A stretch of 64,000 nt of DNA from contig NC_064538.1 in the NCBI RefSeq assembly GCF_023856365.1, positions 1,367,501-1,431,500 on the forward strand, written 5' to 3'. The position numbers were made by a program, and so were the translations under genes. This document shows positions 43,601 through 57,600 of this stretch, in pieces (positions within the stretch are counted from its first letter, which is position 1; the number at the start of each line of letters is the position of its first letter). A model generated the notes under the pieces. That model saw only the letters and a list, made by a program, of their open reading frames with translations, did not search any database and had not been told where the DNA came from. The stretch is from Brienomyrus brachyistius. Its lineage: Eukaryota; Chordata; Actinopteri; Osteoglossiformes; Mormyridae.

Positions 43601-43979
43601 GGCTGTGATGGAGAGAGGGAGTAACGGGAAGCAACAGCAGCAGCAACTTTACTGTGGAATCCAGCAGCAGGCCAGGGTGCTGAGATTTCCTTTCCCAAAA
43701 TAAATTCCTTTATTACCGGTCTTTGCCTGTTGTCTTCAATCATCTGGTGTGTCATGAGAAATGCTGCACTGCAAAAATGTCTATGCAAGCCAGCCCATTT
43801 GCTGGGCTCTGTGGAATAGCAATCTGTGCCCTTGTGTGGAAGGTCTGGCAGAGGAACCGTATTGCCACTGGCCCTTGAACAAGGCCCTTAACTCCAGCTG
43901 CGCCAGGACTGCTGGTCTGGGTAAATGGCTGACCCCGCGTTCCGACCCCCAGCTTTGTCCTCACCTGAATATATGCGCA

Positions 43980-44263
43980 GGGATGTGCATAACTGGTATG
44001 CATTTGCCTTACAAAGCAATACATGACAATTTGTCGTAACAGCACAGACATATACCTAATACAAGTACATTTCCACCGCTATGACAAATAAATGACCAGG
44101 CATTTTAATATTGACATGGCTGATCTGATCACAGTATGTAGATTAAAATGCATAGCAATTTCTTCTCATAGCAGTACGCATTTGTCCTGTTATTACAAGT
44201 AATTTCCACAAATCACTTTATACGGCAAATATATACTTGGGTACTAGTTATGTGCATCCCTGT
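43980..44263. mobile_element. MITE related to the 13575 foldback element
   Basis: The left end CAGGGATGTGCATAACTGGTATGCATT and the complement of the right (CAGGGATGCACATAACTAGTA) are inverted repeats. The left end is close to that of the 13575 MITE. A possible TATATG-G repeat lies 2 bp out of register at the flanks. No ORF. Confidence 0.65.
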
Positions 44264-44505
44264 GTATATGTGTTGCAGCACAAGTTACGAAAACCAAGGA
44301 ATTTCTTGTACAACTAGCAAAATAAGACTCGTGTGATTTACTCCAAGATGAGGTTTAACGTTTCTAAAGCCTAGATGATCCCTAAAGGCCTGAATTCCTA
44401 ATTAGAAGGCATATGGATTAATTCAGAATTGTTAACTGACAAAAATACCACACAAAAACAAACACGCTAGTTTCAATCAAAGAGAAAGGGAGTAATAAAA
44501 TACAC

Positions 44506-44511
44506 TTTATT
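44506..44511 (-). promoter_or_regulatory. candidate nucks1 polyadenylation signal
   Basis: TTTATT on the + strand is AATAAA on the minus strand, about 2.2 kb after the nucks1 stop. Vertebrate nucks1 transcripts are known for long 3' UTRs, so this is plausible. Others in the A/T-rich interval may be used instead. Confidence 0.3.
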
Positions 44512-44929
44512 GGACATCCTCTTAAACACCTTTTCATTGCAACACCCTTCAGCATATTTCCCACTTGCAAGCTGTTCTCTGTGCCAAATGACCCCGTCGA
44601 AAAACCCATTGACAGTGCCCAAGTACAGCTCTCACATTATCGTATAAACAATGTCTATGAAGACCGATTACATGGTTTGGTTTTTTTTTTTCCTTTACTC
44701 AGTTGGACCTAATTTCATATTTTAAAATCTAAAAAGATCCGTTTTTGTTCTGAAATTTGTTGCTTTACTTCACATCCAAAACATGTTTGCTCATAAAAAC
44801 GCTGTTTGTTTTGGAAGTTTCTGCGAATTTTAACATACAAGAAACAGCCACTAATCTTCAGATGGTTCCATTCCTAGAAAACAGAACCGACGATGAAAAC
44901 GTTCTACAAAAATGGTCTTTAAAAAAAGG

Positions 44930-44963
<34 letters not shown>

Positions 44964-46720
44964 TAAGATTGCCAGGCAGTTGAGCCAATGTTTGCTCATA
45001 CCATGGGGCAGAAAGTGTACCTACATGCGTATAAAGAACTGGAAGGACCCCCGTCACAGATGTTAGCCACAGTCAACCATTTTTATAGGCTCTCTCAGCC
45101 AGAGCACGTAGGAAAAAAAGTACAGCTTTCAGAGGGGGAAGTCTTCCAGAAGAATCACATTTCAAATTCACAACCTACTAAGAAATAAGCTGAGTAACAC
45201 GTTTAGAGATGTGATGAAACAGCCACATAACAGCAGAGGTGAACTTTTCATTGGCCAGATCGCGTGACTATCCAACACTGCAGAGAAGAGAGGGTTAAGC
45301 ATTCCTTTGAGTTCAAGATACATTTTATTTTTTTTTCCCATTAAAAAAAAACATTACAAAAACTTGGAGAAGAGGAAAAAAAAGCAAATAAAAAAATGAC
45401 ATCTTTTTTGGAAATCTCTGAATTCTGAAAGGGAAACAAAAAAGGAAACGGAAAAATAAGCCTGGCACAAAGGATTGAAATATGAGCGACAGCCTGGCAT
45501 GTTGACAACGGCAACTATATTCTCGCTATAAAGCGGAGGGCTCACTGTCACTCAGACATGTCACCAAAGAAAGAGCAAAAGAAAAAAAACCCAAAACTGC
45601 TCATTCCTGACACAGAGACTTCCTAAACGCTGCAATATTCATGCCTGAATGCTCAGCCAACAAGTATCAGCACTCTCCTGGACAAATTCACCCACGTGTG
45701 CTGTGCGAGTACGCATCTGCGTATGTCACACGCAGCACAGCAGGTTAATGCAGATGGCTCTCGACCACCAAAAGAAATGGTGCAAGCCAAGCAAAATAGT
45801 ACACCAACGTTAGGCTCCATCTGAGAAAATCTCAAAACGCAAACACCCAGATATCTTGTACAAATGCAACACGATCAACTAAGTATATCATTCGAACCCA
45901 ACTATTTAAAACGGCAAAGCTTAAAACGAAATCATTAAACATCCAGACAAATCCAATAATGTGCAGTGAAGTATTTAAAATGGTTGTCGTTTGCCTTCTT
46001 ATGGAACATTAATAACAATATTGCACACTTTGTCTCATTCTTGGATTAAGATGTCTAGGACAATCAATGAAGGGAAAGCAAAGACAGGACAGCACTGTTA
46101 GCAGTTAGCAAGCTCTCGGAGACACACACGCACACCCCACAATCTCATTCTCCATTACAACAGTTCGAAACATGGTTAGGAAACCTGAACATTAAGTGAT
46201 CTTAAGGGTTTTCTTTATGCAGTAAAAACTGAGCAGGATGTTGGGAGCAGATCTATGGTGAAAAAAGAACCAAATTTCCAGAGCCAAATCTACGCCTCAT
46301 CACCGACTACATTTCTGTAACCGTAACAATGATCCGTTGTCCATAACATAAGAAGCTAGTTTCATTTTATCCAAAGGGGCAGAGAAAGCTAAAGAAAAAA
46401 AAAAAAGACAAAAACAAAATTAACAGTTATTATTCAAACTAGAGAGGCCCCGATATTTAAGTCAGCATATCCGTGAGCAAAACCTTTCCTGCTTACACAC
46501 ACAGAAGCACACACAACTTCCTCCTGGATCAATGTGAGCTCAAAGTCCTTTTACATGATGATGTATCTACAGATTTAAAACAAAAAATTAGAGGCGGTTC
46601 AAACCGTTGAGCCAGGCCAACATGAAAAGCTCTTGCGGGGGGTGGGGGGGAGAAAAAAAAACAAAGGTGGAGGAAAAAAATAAAAAAAAAACAGCAAAGA
46701 GAGATTCAGCCTGAAGACAG
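44512..46720 (-). other. probable nucks1 3' UTR
   Basis: No coding frame was recognised. The interval is A/T-rich, with a poly-A run at 44932-44961 on the + strand (poly-U in the transcript) and smaller runs near 45330 and 46390. Extent inferred from the downstream AATAAA and family habit, not from transcript data. Confidence 0.45.
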
Positions 46721-49700
46721 TCAGTCATCCCCTGACTGAGCTTCCTCTTCTGACACATCCTCCTCTTCTTCAGGTGCCTCACCAGCTTTCTTGGGGGCAG
46801 GGGAATCTTTCTTCTCAGCCACTGGCTCTTCTTCTTCCAGGGGGCTCTCAGGATCATCCTCCTCCTCTTTAGGGGAGGATTTTTCAACAGCCTTACCCAC
46901 ACTAGGTCGACCTTTTCCCTTACCCTTCATGGGACTGGGAACCACTGGGCGGGGAAGAGAAAATACCAAGCAACCTCTTAGACTTGGTCAGGCTTGCTTA
47001 GTCACTGAAATACTTACAGTGCATATCAGGCTAAACAGCAGTGCCCCACAGACATTAGGATGCAAAAACCAAGCCAGACAGAGAAGTTTCTCTTCACTGT
47101 GTCCATTAAATCTATCTCCATATATTCCACAGCGAGTAATGAGGTTGTCAAGCTCCCTCTCCTGGTCAATCTCAGAAACGCACCTGACTGACCCATGTAT
47201 GCCAAGACGGGCACTTTCTCTCATCCATTTTACATGTTGTTTATACATGGATAAACAGTTAAAGTCAAAAATGTATTTTATATCTTCTAAAGACTGTAAC
47301 GCAAGTTGTCTATATGCATTCTTTTCATTTTGTAGGAAGCAAAAAAAAAATCTACTGATGAATCACTAACATATAAAAAAAAGTGGTTTTGTTTCTGTAA
47401 ATTCTAAAATGTGCCCGTGTTGTTAATGGCAGACTTCCAGAATTAAATACAGACAGAACTTCCTTAAGCCCCCATAGGATCCTGAATAGTTCAGAGTACA
47501 AAACTGACTTTCCACGGGCTGTACCTGTGGCCTTTAGCCGAGGTTTGGGCGATTTCTTCTCTTGCCTGCTTCTCCTGACCACCTTCTTGCTCCTCTTTCG
47601 GGAGTGACCATAGTCACTGTCATCATCATCATCCATCATGAAGTCTTCATCGCTGCCAGATTCCTCTAAGGCATTGTGAGTGTGTGTGTGTGGGGGGGGA
47701 AGCAGTCAAAACCATGAGAACTACCCTTTATTACAAGACAGAAAGCACGATTGTGAGACGATTCGTCTCACAAGGCACATAGGGAGGCTAACATCAATGT
47801 GGTTCCTCCAAGTTCATACAATGATTGGGAGTTCTTCAATAAATAAGTGCATTTCTTAAATAAGCTGTCCATCTAGTGGTTGTTGATGTTATGACAGGTG
47901 CAGAAGGGCATGCATGCACACAGTCCAACAGAGAAAAGCCAAGCAGCTTAAGGCAGAGACACTAAAATTAAATAGAATCATGCATTAAAAAAATTGAAAC
48001 AAAGAATACTTACGATCGTCATAGGCCTGTTCTTCCTCATCTTTCTCCTCATCCTCACTGCCCCCATCACCCAACAACATCTCCCTCTGTTTGGACACGG
48101 CCTTAGTGGCTGCCTGCCGTACCTGCCTAACCTTCTTGCTCACCTCCCTGTCATTGTCACTGTCGTCTGCAAAGGAACACATAATGACAAAGTCACAATG
48201 CAAATTAAGAGATACAAGCGAGACACACTGATCCGAGATGCTTAATCATGCAAATATATTAGTCTTTCTGTGCAAGACTCTCTTTAAAACAGAAAAACGA
48301 GCAGCTTATCTATTAGCCCAGCATGGTTGTCGCAAGTATACTACAAAATGAGAAATGGTGCAGTACCATTACCAGAAGCGTACAATTCACATGAAACGTC
48401 CCATTTACCATTTGAGGGACTTCTACAATGATACTTGGCCTACACAGCAGCCCCCATGTACTGCCTGGACCTTGACATTAGAAAAGTGCATGAATTGACA
48501 GAGTGGAGGATGCACAAGTGTTTAACAGTATTATCATATACATATATGGATAGTTTACAAGGAGCGTGTTGTAATTTTCAAAGTCTGCCACTTACACAAT
48601 AAGCTCAAGACTGAACAAAGTAACACAAGAACATGCCATGAGTCCTGCATGTTGCAGGAGATGACAGCAAAAAGCAAAACTAGCACGAGGCCATGATTCT
48701 GACTTGCGAAAAATGTAGTTAAATAATATCTTTTCTAAGCATATATAATACCACAGCAAAGCATCCAGGCACTAGATTAAAGCAGCAATACTGTCAACAC
48801 AAGAAAATACTCAAACACCAGCTAATGTTCAAAAGTAGAGACCATATTCATGGTCGTCCAATTAGGCCGTTTCTAAGACTGAACTGTAAAGCATCAGGGT
48901 TATAACACTCAAATTATACTGCACGACTAGCTTCAGAAGCACAAGACATTAAGGGCTACCGACAGCAAACCTCATTTCTGACTGACAAATCGGCAAATGC
49001 AAGAACGTTACGCTTATTTAGCTTCTACAATGTTTGCTGAAAACTGCTGCTGTAAAGGAGAAAATCTAAAAGCAGCAGCAGGCAAAACATTTACTAATAA
49101 AACTACTGATATGAAGCAGTGTTTCACTGACTGTGGCATGGTCATATACCGAGGAGAAGCACTCGCACAGTCAATGCGAGCCTCCATAGAAAATAATTTT
49201 ACTATATAAAACACAAGCAATTAAGGTGCCATCTTAATTCTCTGCTGGATATAATTAGAATTACAAGCAGATGCTAAATATAACCAACAGAAAGCACCCT
49301 GCTGTTATATCAGCAATGATTGACCAGAATCTTTCATTCCAGGCAGTCTTACCATCGAGTTTCCTCTTTTGCGCCCTTTTGCTGGGCTTATCATTGCCTC
49401 TCTTTCCCTTCTTGCCCTTTTTGCTGTCATAGTCACTATCCCCCCCTTCTTCCTCCTCATCTTCAAAGTCATTGTCTTCTTCGCTGCCAAAATCATCTTA
49501 AAAAAGGACAGAGAAGATAGAAAAAAAATTATTCTTGAACAGACAACCATATTCCTAGTTTCTGGTCTGCACCTGCCCATGTGCATGATTTTCTAAGCAT
49601 TGTATTTAGCATTGTATCCATTACATTTCCATGCTCATTTCTACCAAGTTCCTGGCCTGGTCCTTTTTTTGTAATTTCAAGAAGAAATGCATGGCAAAGT

Positions 49701-52700
49701 CACACTTATAAAGTTTACAGCCCAAAATAGTTATGAACGATGATCACATTGGTTCCTCCCAAGCTTTATTCTTGCTAGACTGTTTTTCCTTGCCGCTATC
49801 ATCTCCGGCTTGCTCACTTGGGGGCTTTGGGCAGGGTTAATGTAAAGCGTTTGAGACAATGTCATGTTGTGAAAATGCGGTATACAAATAAAACTGAATA
49901 GAAAACTAAACTGAACATGGGTTCACTCACCTGCAGAATCGTCATTCTTGACTTTATCTTCAGAATCATCACTGGAAGAGTTAAAGAAAAGAAATGATGG
50001 GATTTTAGTTCCTACAACCTCTGTCCAATCCTCCACTTTTAGATCTTTCTCATGCCACCTTTTCTCTTCAAAGCAGTATTTGCCAAGATATGTTCCAAGA
50101 TGTAGTTGGCTCACCTGTCTTCCTGCGAGTTCTTGCCTGACCTCTTCCTGTTCTTGGACTCTTTTGGAGACCTCACCTTTTTAAGCCTGTCCAAGTCCCC
50201 TCCATACTCTTCATCTGTACAATAAAAAAAAAAAAAAAATCACACACCAAAAACAGCATGTGCTCAATGACATATAGCAGATGCTTATATTTATGTTATA
50301 TACAAGGGAGAGATGGTGCTCACCTGCATCGTCAGATTCCTGGAACTGTGAATAATCAACAACCTTCCTGTTCCTATAAAACCATGAGAAGTACGCCATC
50401 ACATTACTACTTTGGCAATATACACTTATGTACAGTCACAACATTCTCAAGACAATTTCTACATGCATTAAAAGGAACTTGCTGTTGTCATTTTGAATCA
50501 TACAATAAAAGTATTTTAAAGAACAAGTTGACAGGTAAATTAAAATCTATGGCCCATGACATAAAAGCTGGATGAGTATTCATGCCAAAGTTCTTACAGA
50601 CCGGCTGGGTTCCAAACAGGTCAGTACAAAGGCCTTTCCATGCAGACTAATTAAGAACACCATAACCGAGTAATGCCAAAATGTTAAATATATTCACAAA
50701 ATACAAAACTGCAAAAATGTTAATAAAAAAAACAATAGGTCAAGTTTAATCAATTCTGTGAAATGTTTAGCTTTGAGTGACTTGAGCAAATTCGTCTCAT
50801 CAAGCACCAGAAAATGTGAAAATATTAGCAAAACTGCTATATATTTTATGCATCTGTATGACAATTTTTTAATTAAAAGCTAAAAGAAAATGTTTATATT
50901 TCCAATAAAAAAATAAAGCTTTTAAAATTCAAAACTTCAGTAATGTATACACCTTATAAAAATTACGCAAAAACAACACTGCATAAATCCTACACCTTTA
51001 CATTACCTGCAAATCATACAAGAAATCACTTGCATATCTTGGCCTCAATTATGGTACCTATTAAGATGATTGTCTAATAGCGATTACTTTGTAGTTATTT
51101 TTCCATATTAGACAACGAAATCTGTTCTCCTACAACTTCTTCCACAAGACAAATCTACCTATTAATACAAAAGTACACCCACTGTGCATCCTGTGTGTTT
51201 TTGTCTTAGATCATGCTTTTCTTACATAATCGTAACGTTACAGTTTATATACAACTTACAATACGCCAACATATAAATTGTTCTAATGGCTGATACAAGA
51301 GTAGTTTAAATTAATGATGGTACAGAGCAACTTACAATTATGCTGAAACTCCACAAAAGAACAGATGTCTTCATATTAACACAGAGTGGGGAGTGACATT
51401 AAGCTTATATCAAGAATGTTGCACATGTTCATCAACATAAACGATTAGCGCAGCTGCAGTAAGACTGGGAACCCCCTTGCAGTCATATCCGCAACCCGCA
51501 TGGCCTGCTCATAACCACTACTCGAACCACAAAGAAATTCTTATAATACACTTAAAGACTTTTATTTCGGTTACTACTGATCGTATTTCCCAGTTTTCCA
51601 AAGTAAAGATTCTCTTAAGAAACCTGTGATCGTCAATAGTAATGATGCATAATGAGAAATATTTATACATTTCATTTGATACATTTCACTGCATGTTGTA
51701 CCTGTATGACTATGCATGTGACAATTACAGAATCTTTAATCTACTGACGCATTTTTCTGGTTAATTGAGAAATGATTAGATGTTCTGGAAGCAATGTATG
51801 GCCGGCCATATGCAATTTACATGGGTGCATATGTACGTACACTGGCAAATGCATATAATATGCATAGAAAATATTTTAACTTATCAAGCGCGATGAATTA
51901 TGTACGTGTATAAACTCATGTACGGATACAGAAAACTGATCCTAACTATAGGGAAATTTAAGCATGCAGACAGCGACCTGATACCCATGAGCATGAAATA
52001 GAAAACTTCGGGATGTAACTGGAGACTTGGGGAACCAGACACGGATTGCTACGTATTTACTGGTCGTGGGCTGCCCTCAAATTTTCATCAGCCACGTAAG
52101 AACTGGAATTAAAGGTTTAATGGCGTCGTTTTAAAATCTATAATACACATCTAAACCTCAAACATACCTCTAGTCATAAAACTCCGCAACCGAATTTCCT
52201 TAAATCGACTTCGGGGTTAATATTCAAAAATGGGCAGAGTCGGAAATCATGGGAGAAAAGGCGGGCCTAATTCGGATAGCGGGGTTACACAGAACTCATC
52301 TTCATAGGATTAAGAATATAAAATTAATTAAAAAAAAAAACTAAATGTAATGCCGCTCCATCTGAATGCACTCAAGTACCGACATGTTTGACAGGACATC
52401 ATCTTATTTCAATAACTGCAGCCAAAGGGTGAGCTTTTCGTTTTGCTGCAATACCACTGAAAGCCATGCGCATCTCCAAACAAAAATCTCTGATTAAACA
52501 AAACCACACTACTCAAAATCCACTACTGAGTTTCACCAGTTGCACGACGCTAATGTGCACATTAAGGCGCATTGCAAAACAATAATAAAATAAATGGAAT
52601 GTTTCCTCGTCCCTTTCGCTCCTTCTCTGCAGCCGAATATCACGCCGCCTTCTTATACATACACACACATACACACAAAACCATGTTTTCGCAATAAGCA

Positions 52701-53220
52701 AATGCACGGCGTGTGATGTCATTGATACAAAGCTGACATGGCCAAAGTAGCTCAAGCAACTGTCCACACGCGACATTATAGTAGTTAAGCACGCATGAAC
52801 AAGACCCATTCAAAAAACACAGTTAAAGACGCCCAGCTCCATAGCTCATTAAGGCCAGTCAACACATGCAACCGTGTGCAAGCATATCATGGATGAATGA
52901 GCAGCCATATTCTGGCTACGGCTACTGCTGCGTTGAGAAATTTACATGTAACAATCGTCACCGTGCCTATTATTTTGCGGCCGATTTCCTTGGATGCGCG
53001 CATGAAATAAAATACCAGCAGTGGCGCGATATCAGCGACATATTTTTATTACGGCGGTCACCCGACACTGGGCGGCCAACAGGCATGCTAGCTAGCTACA
53101 TTTTTTCGCATATATAACGTTAACATCGCAACGGCGCTAGTTGTGCCAACATGCAATGCAACTGGTTAAGGTAACTAGCGACTAAAAACGTGTGTAAACA
53201 TACCTCACTGGTCTTGACAT
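46721..53220 (-). CDS. nucks1: nuclear casein kinase and cyclin-dependent kinase substrate 1 (NUCKS1)
   Basis: Disordered, heavily phosphorylated chromatin-binding protein acting in transcription and homologous recombination; paralogue of RAD51AP1. Exons in transcript order: 53220-53204, 50373-50324, 50214-50115, 49971-49931, 49496-49353, 48166-48014, 47665-47525, 46944-46721, giving 289 aa (human 243). Diagnostic segments are the start [33 protein letters not shown], the basic [35 protein letters not shown] and [11 protein letters not shown]. The C-terminus is acidic and ends SGDD. The fifth exon (49353-49496) adds 48 residues, an acidic run then a Lys-rich run (KKGKKGKRG), which I do not recall in human NUCKS1. 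The 2.8-kb first intron shows no other gene. Confidence 0.96.
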
Positions 53221-54674
53221 TCTGCTGAAATAATGAGACTTAAATTGGCTACAGGAAAAACAGAAAATCAGAGGAGAAAATTCCTTTCGATGTAAGATAG
53301 CTTAAACTATGCCTGGCTAGCCAGCTAGCGAGCTAGCTTGCTGGGTAGCTCGAGCGACGTATTTAAATGTAAAAAATAAAATTAAAATAAACTCAGCAAT
53401 TTGAGGGAAAAATAACAAAAATTTAAAATAACTGAAATCTTAAAGAGAATATATTTAAAAATACCCTCAGCTACCTACACAAAATGGTGAATAAAACAAT
53501 TTGAAACTGCAGACCTAGCTCAACCAAACCGCTATCATTAGGCGGGAATTTGTTTGGAAGGACTTCCCACTGTAATATTTGACTGGAGAATTTGTTGACA
53601 CGAATTCGTAAACTGGGCATTTCGAACGATTTTCCAACTCCGGATTGGACGGAGACGCTGTCGTTCACGAGCATGTCCCCGCCCCAATAACGCGCCCCTC
53701 ACTCGGATAGGTTGAGATGACACTGACGATAAGACAAAAAGAGGCCATGCAGCTAGTACTATACGGCCAGAGACTAGGTGCATAGTTTAAATTCAAGCTA
53801 ATTTAACTCTTCAAATAGCGGCGATGCGTCCAGTCGTTCGCTCCCATACACACCCAAGGGAATACCTTTTAAGTAACCAGGCAAGCTGGACAAAATGCTT
53901 CAATTAATTGTAAAGTATCATGTTTGAATACTATGCTCCAAAAAGTGAAATTGGGCCCTGAAGGAATGACGTTTTTACATGTGTATAATCGCAGGTATAT
54001 ATATAATTACTTTTCCCTTCAACACATTTTTTGAGTTCAAGTGATTATAAAATATTAAGATATATGAGTTTCTAGACACATTTTAATCATAAAAATGCTC
54101 ATGTTACCAACCTTTGTATTTCTCCTAAATGTGTCCCCGTGACAGACAAAAACAAAGAAAGCTGGAAATGCTGTTTTACTCCTTCATTTTAATGATATCA
54201 TTGTTTTTGTATGTTCATTCTGGGGTACAACCACTGATGCAAACCTCTTCAATTCGGGCATTATATAAACCATCTGTCTTTATAAAACAAACAAAAACAA
54301 GTAACATCCGATTCATTATAAATGCAAAATAGCGGGTGATGGTATGAGTACTAGACGTGTACAGGAGGTGTGTAAAATCTCAGACTTAGGAACCAGAAAT
54401 GGTACACAATACATATTACTGGTGCACTGTTCTGGTGGTCTCTTAAGTTCTTTAATAGCTTGATTTCAAATGGTTCTGAAAGACATTGTCTGGTAAAACC
54501 ACGGTACTGACTTCAGAAAAAATGATTACAAATTTTACTCTGTTACCCCTCAGCTGTTTTAAAGAGCTAGATCCATAAAATAAGAAGAAGGGCTTTGAAC
54601 AAAAGGCAGGTAAGAGCAGTGGTGAACATCAAAAACATTTTCACTCCCCCCTCCCTTAAGTGCAACTCCTTGAT
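53221..54674. other. nucks1 promoter and intergenic space to chitinase 2
   Basis: The nucks1 5' UTR and promoter should lie at the low end. There are TAGCTAGC-type palindromic clusters near 53310-53340 but no clear TATA. The rest separates nucks1 (5' end) from the 3' end of chitinase 2 and shows no recognisable gene. Confidence 0.5.
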
Positions 54675-57600
54675 CTAGGACCAGTTACAGCAGGAGCAGC
54701 TGGTATCAAATACCAGGCCACTTGCACAGCTTTGGAAGTATGTCCTGCCCCTACTGCACTCGTAGAACTTGTTTTTGTTGGTGGGATCAGGGTACATTCC
54801 ATCAGCTTTGCCCGTACAGAAGCTGCTGTTCATGCCACCGGTGCCACTGGAGCTGCCCCCGCTGGAACTACCACCACTGGAACTGCCTCCATGGGAACTG
54901 CCTCCCTTTGAATTGCTTCCAGTAGAGCTTGATGAGATCGTGGTGGTGGACTGTCCTGGAATGGGGGGCACAGGAGTAGCCGGTGGTTTGCAGGCTAAAA
55001 AAAAAAATTCATATACATATAAATACATACATATACACACACACATACACACTATATATATACTGTGTATGTATGTATATATTACAGAGCATTATTGTAA
55101 TTATCAGGGTCATTACTGTACATTTCTGTTTGAACGTGGTACAGTTGGTTAAGCCTTTAAATGGGGGGGGGGGGGGGCATCACACTTCCTACTTCATAGC
55201 AAAGGGTTTTTGTGAAGTGAAATCAGTAATGTTATCGACAGTCACTGTTCAGTGCCTTTCATAGATACTTGTGTCATCAGGCACACTCAACAACAGAGCA
55301 GCAGAGAAGTAAGCGACTTACAGCCTTGATCCAAGCCAAAAGCCTTGTGGAGGACATTGATCATTGGGTATTTGCCCTGGTTGCAGAACGTTCCCATGTA
55401 GTCGTCCATGTCAATAGTCCACACCATGGCTCCTCCAAATTGGTTCTTCATTAGCCAGTCAACCTACAGTTGATGGACAGAATAATGTAGGAGCCGCCCA
55501 TTCAGTTAATGTCAAGGGGTTATTCAAAACACACTTAGTTGAAAGCGGTTTCTATTCTGCTACTAAGATCCATTTACATTAAATCATTTATCTAATATAT
55601 TTTATTATATTTACCCAAAGTGACTTACAGTAGAGGCAAGGGTTACAATTTATGTGTCATCCCCAGCAGTTCAACCCACAACCGTCATGTTGTTAGCACA
55701 ATGCTCTACTTGTCTGGCTACAGGAACCGTTTATTAACATCAATACAAGCTTAGGCTCAATTAATAATAATTGATACTTTATTGATCCCCATGGGGAAAT
55801 TCTCATTTCCCTCCCCCAACCTGCTCTCTGTGGGTGAGAGCACGCTGGCTGTGAAGGGCGGCCACCCATAGCTGGAGGCTGAGGGAGCACCCAGGGAGCT
55901 GGGGGTTGGGGGCCTCGCTCAAGGACCCGCAGATGTGCTGAGGCCGGGCTTGAGCTGGTGGCCTTCGAATCACAGGCACAGAGGCTCGGCCCACTGAGCC
56001 ACACGCTGCCCATCATTATTTTCACACAATCTGTAAGTTTACGTTTCCAAATACAAATCAATATACTATAGATTTACAAGTACTATTTTTTCAGTTTCAT
56101 GAATTCCTGTGCACTCATGAAAGCCTCACCTTGATCTGGAAGCTCTTGAGATTGTCATAGCCAACCCACTGGTTCCCCTTATAGGCGTAGGGCACGTTCT
56201 GCTCAGTGTTCCAGACTTCTGTAGCTCCATCCAAGAAGCCGCAGATCTATGAAAAGAGAATAATAACTTCACTGAGGACCTCACAGATGTCCTGCTCTAG
56301 CCATTAACAAGTTCTTTTTCTGTACTGCTTTTGTCCTATACAGGGTTGTGGAACCTAATCTGGGAACAACAGATACAGGGCAGGGAATAAGCCAGCAAGG
56401 GGCGCCAACTGACTTGGGTCCATACTCATATATGGCAGTTTTGAAAACAGGAGCATTAATAACCAGAATTGTCTTCCCAGCTTGAACCCTAAGTGCCGGT
56501 GGTATGGTTACCTCGAAGTAGGCCAGCTCACCAGCCTCCTGGGTGTACTTTCCTGCAGTTCCAGCCCCCGAGATCGGAGCGCCGATACCGTGGTTGGCTG
56601 GGTTACTCAGGGTGAAGGTGTTTCCATAGGTGGGGAAGCCAACTAGCAGTTTCTCAGCCGGTGCTCCATTGTTCTTCCAGTAGTTCATTGCATAGTCCTA
56701 TAAAAAATAAAGATTACACACTAAGATGAAGAGCAGCAGTGAGCACCAGCCCTATATTCTGTAACTTTAGATGGATGGATGGATAGAAAGATGGATGGAT
56801 GGATGGATCTAATTTTTTCTTTAAAAAAAAACAACTTTCATGATCTCTAGAGACCAGCTATTGGGTTTTTAGACAAAATGTGTCTCAGGCTGTTCATTTT
56901 TTGTGTATGTACTCAGTAACACTCATTAATTTCCTACGTACCACATTGAAGTAGATGTAGGACCCAGAATCAAAGGAGTCCCTGTACAGAGGACTGCACT
57001 CTCCAGTGAAGGGGTCCCAGGAGCCGTGGAAGTCGTAGGTCATCACATTGATCATGTCAAGGTACCTGATTATATATGGAAAGGGACACGGTAACTGGAT
57101 TGCTTAGTGAACTTTCTTGTCCCCAGGTCCCAAAACAGTTTGCTTAAAATAAGGAGTAAGTTATAAAGTATATTACATGGGAAAAATGACAAAAATGGCT
57201 ACACAAGATATTTATATTTGGCCATTTCAAGCAGATGCCTGAGCATGACGAGTTTTCCAGTATTGCTAGTCAGAGAGAATTTGGGTGTCATGAAACATGT
57301 TTTGTGCTGAGGGTTGTCATTGGCATGGCATAGTTATCCCTTTGTTTATAAATGACGATTGGCCACTTAAAGCAGAACAGAGGTAAGGAAGCTGCTGAAG
57401 GAATCCGATGGTGCCTGGAGCTGGTGATTTGGGAAGCAGAGAATAATGTGTAATGACATGGTGCCATCTCAGACATGGTTCCACCTCAGACATGGGGCCA
57501 CCTCAGACATGGTGCCACCTTAGACATGGTGCCATCTCATAGGGGTTCCACCTGCCAGCTGTATAGGGGAGCATGGCTTAGGTCAGTGGTCACCAACGTG

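Larger units (their letters stand above)
29713..44505. other. 15-kb interval with no recognised coding gene
   Basis: Six-frame reading shows only short unrelated frames, none with a family I recognise or joinable splice sites. The interval holds repeats listed separately (30740, 31130, 33651, 33936, 35357, 36524, 40560, 43980) and otherwise ordinary intergenic sequence. In human the LEMD1-NUCKS1 interval contains CDK18, MFSD4A, ELK4 and SLC45A3; I found no trace of them here. Regulatory or non-coding RNA content cannot be judged from one sequence. Confidence 0.6.

Noticed and set aside
46791..47369. A 192-aa + strand ORF, the second longest in the window.
   Set aside because: It is antisense to nucks1 exon 8 and its flank; the Ser-rich start mirrors the Glu/Lys-rich exon.
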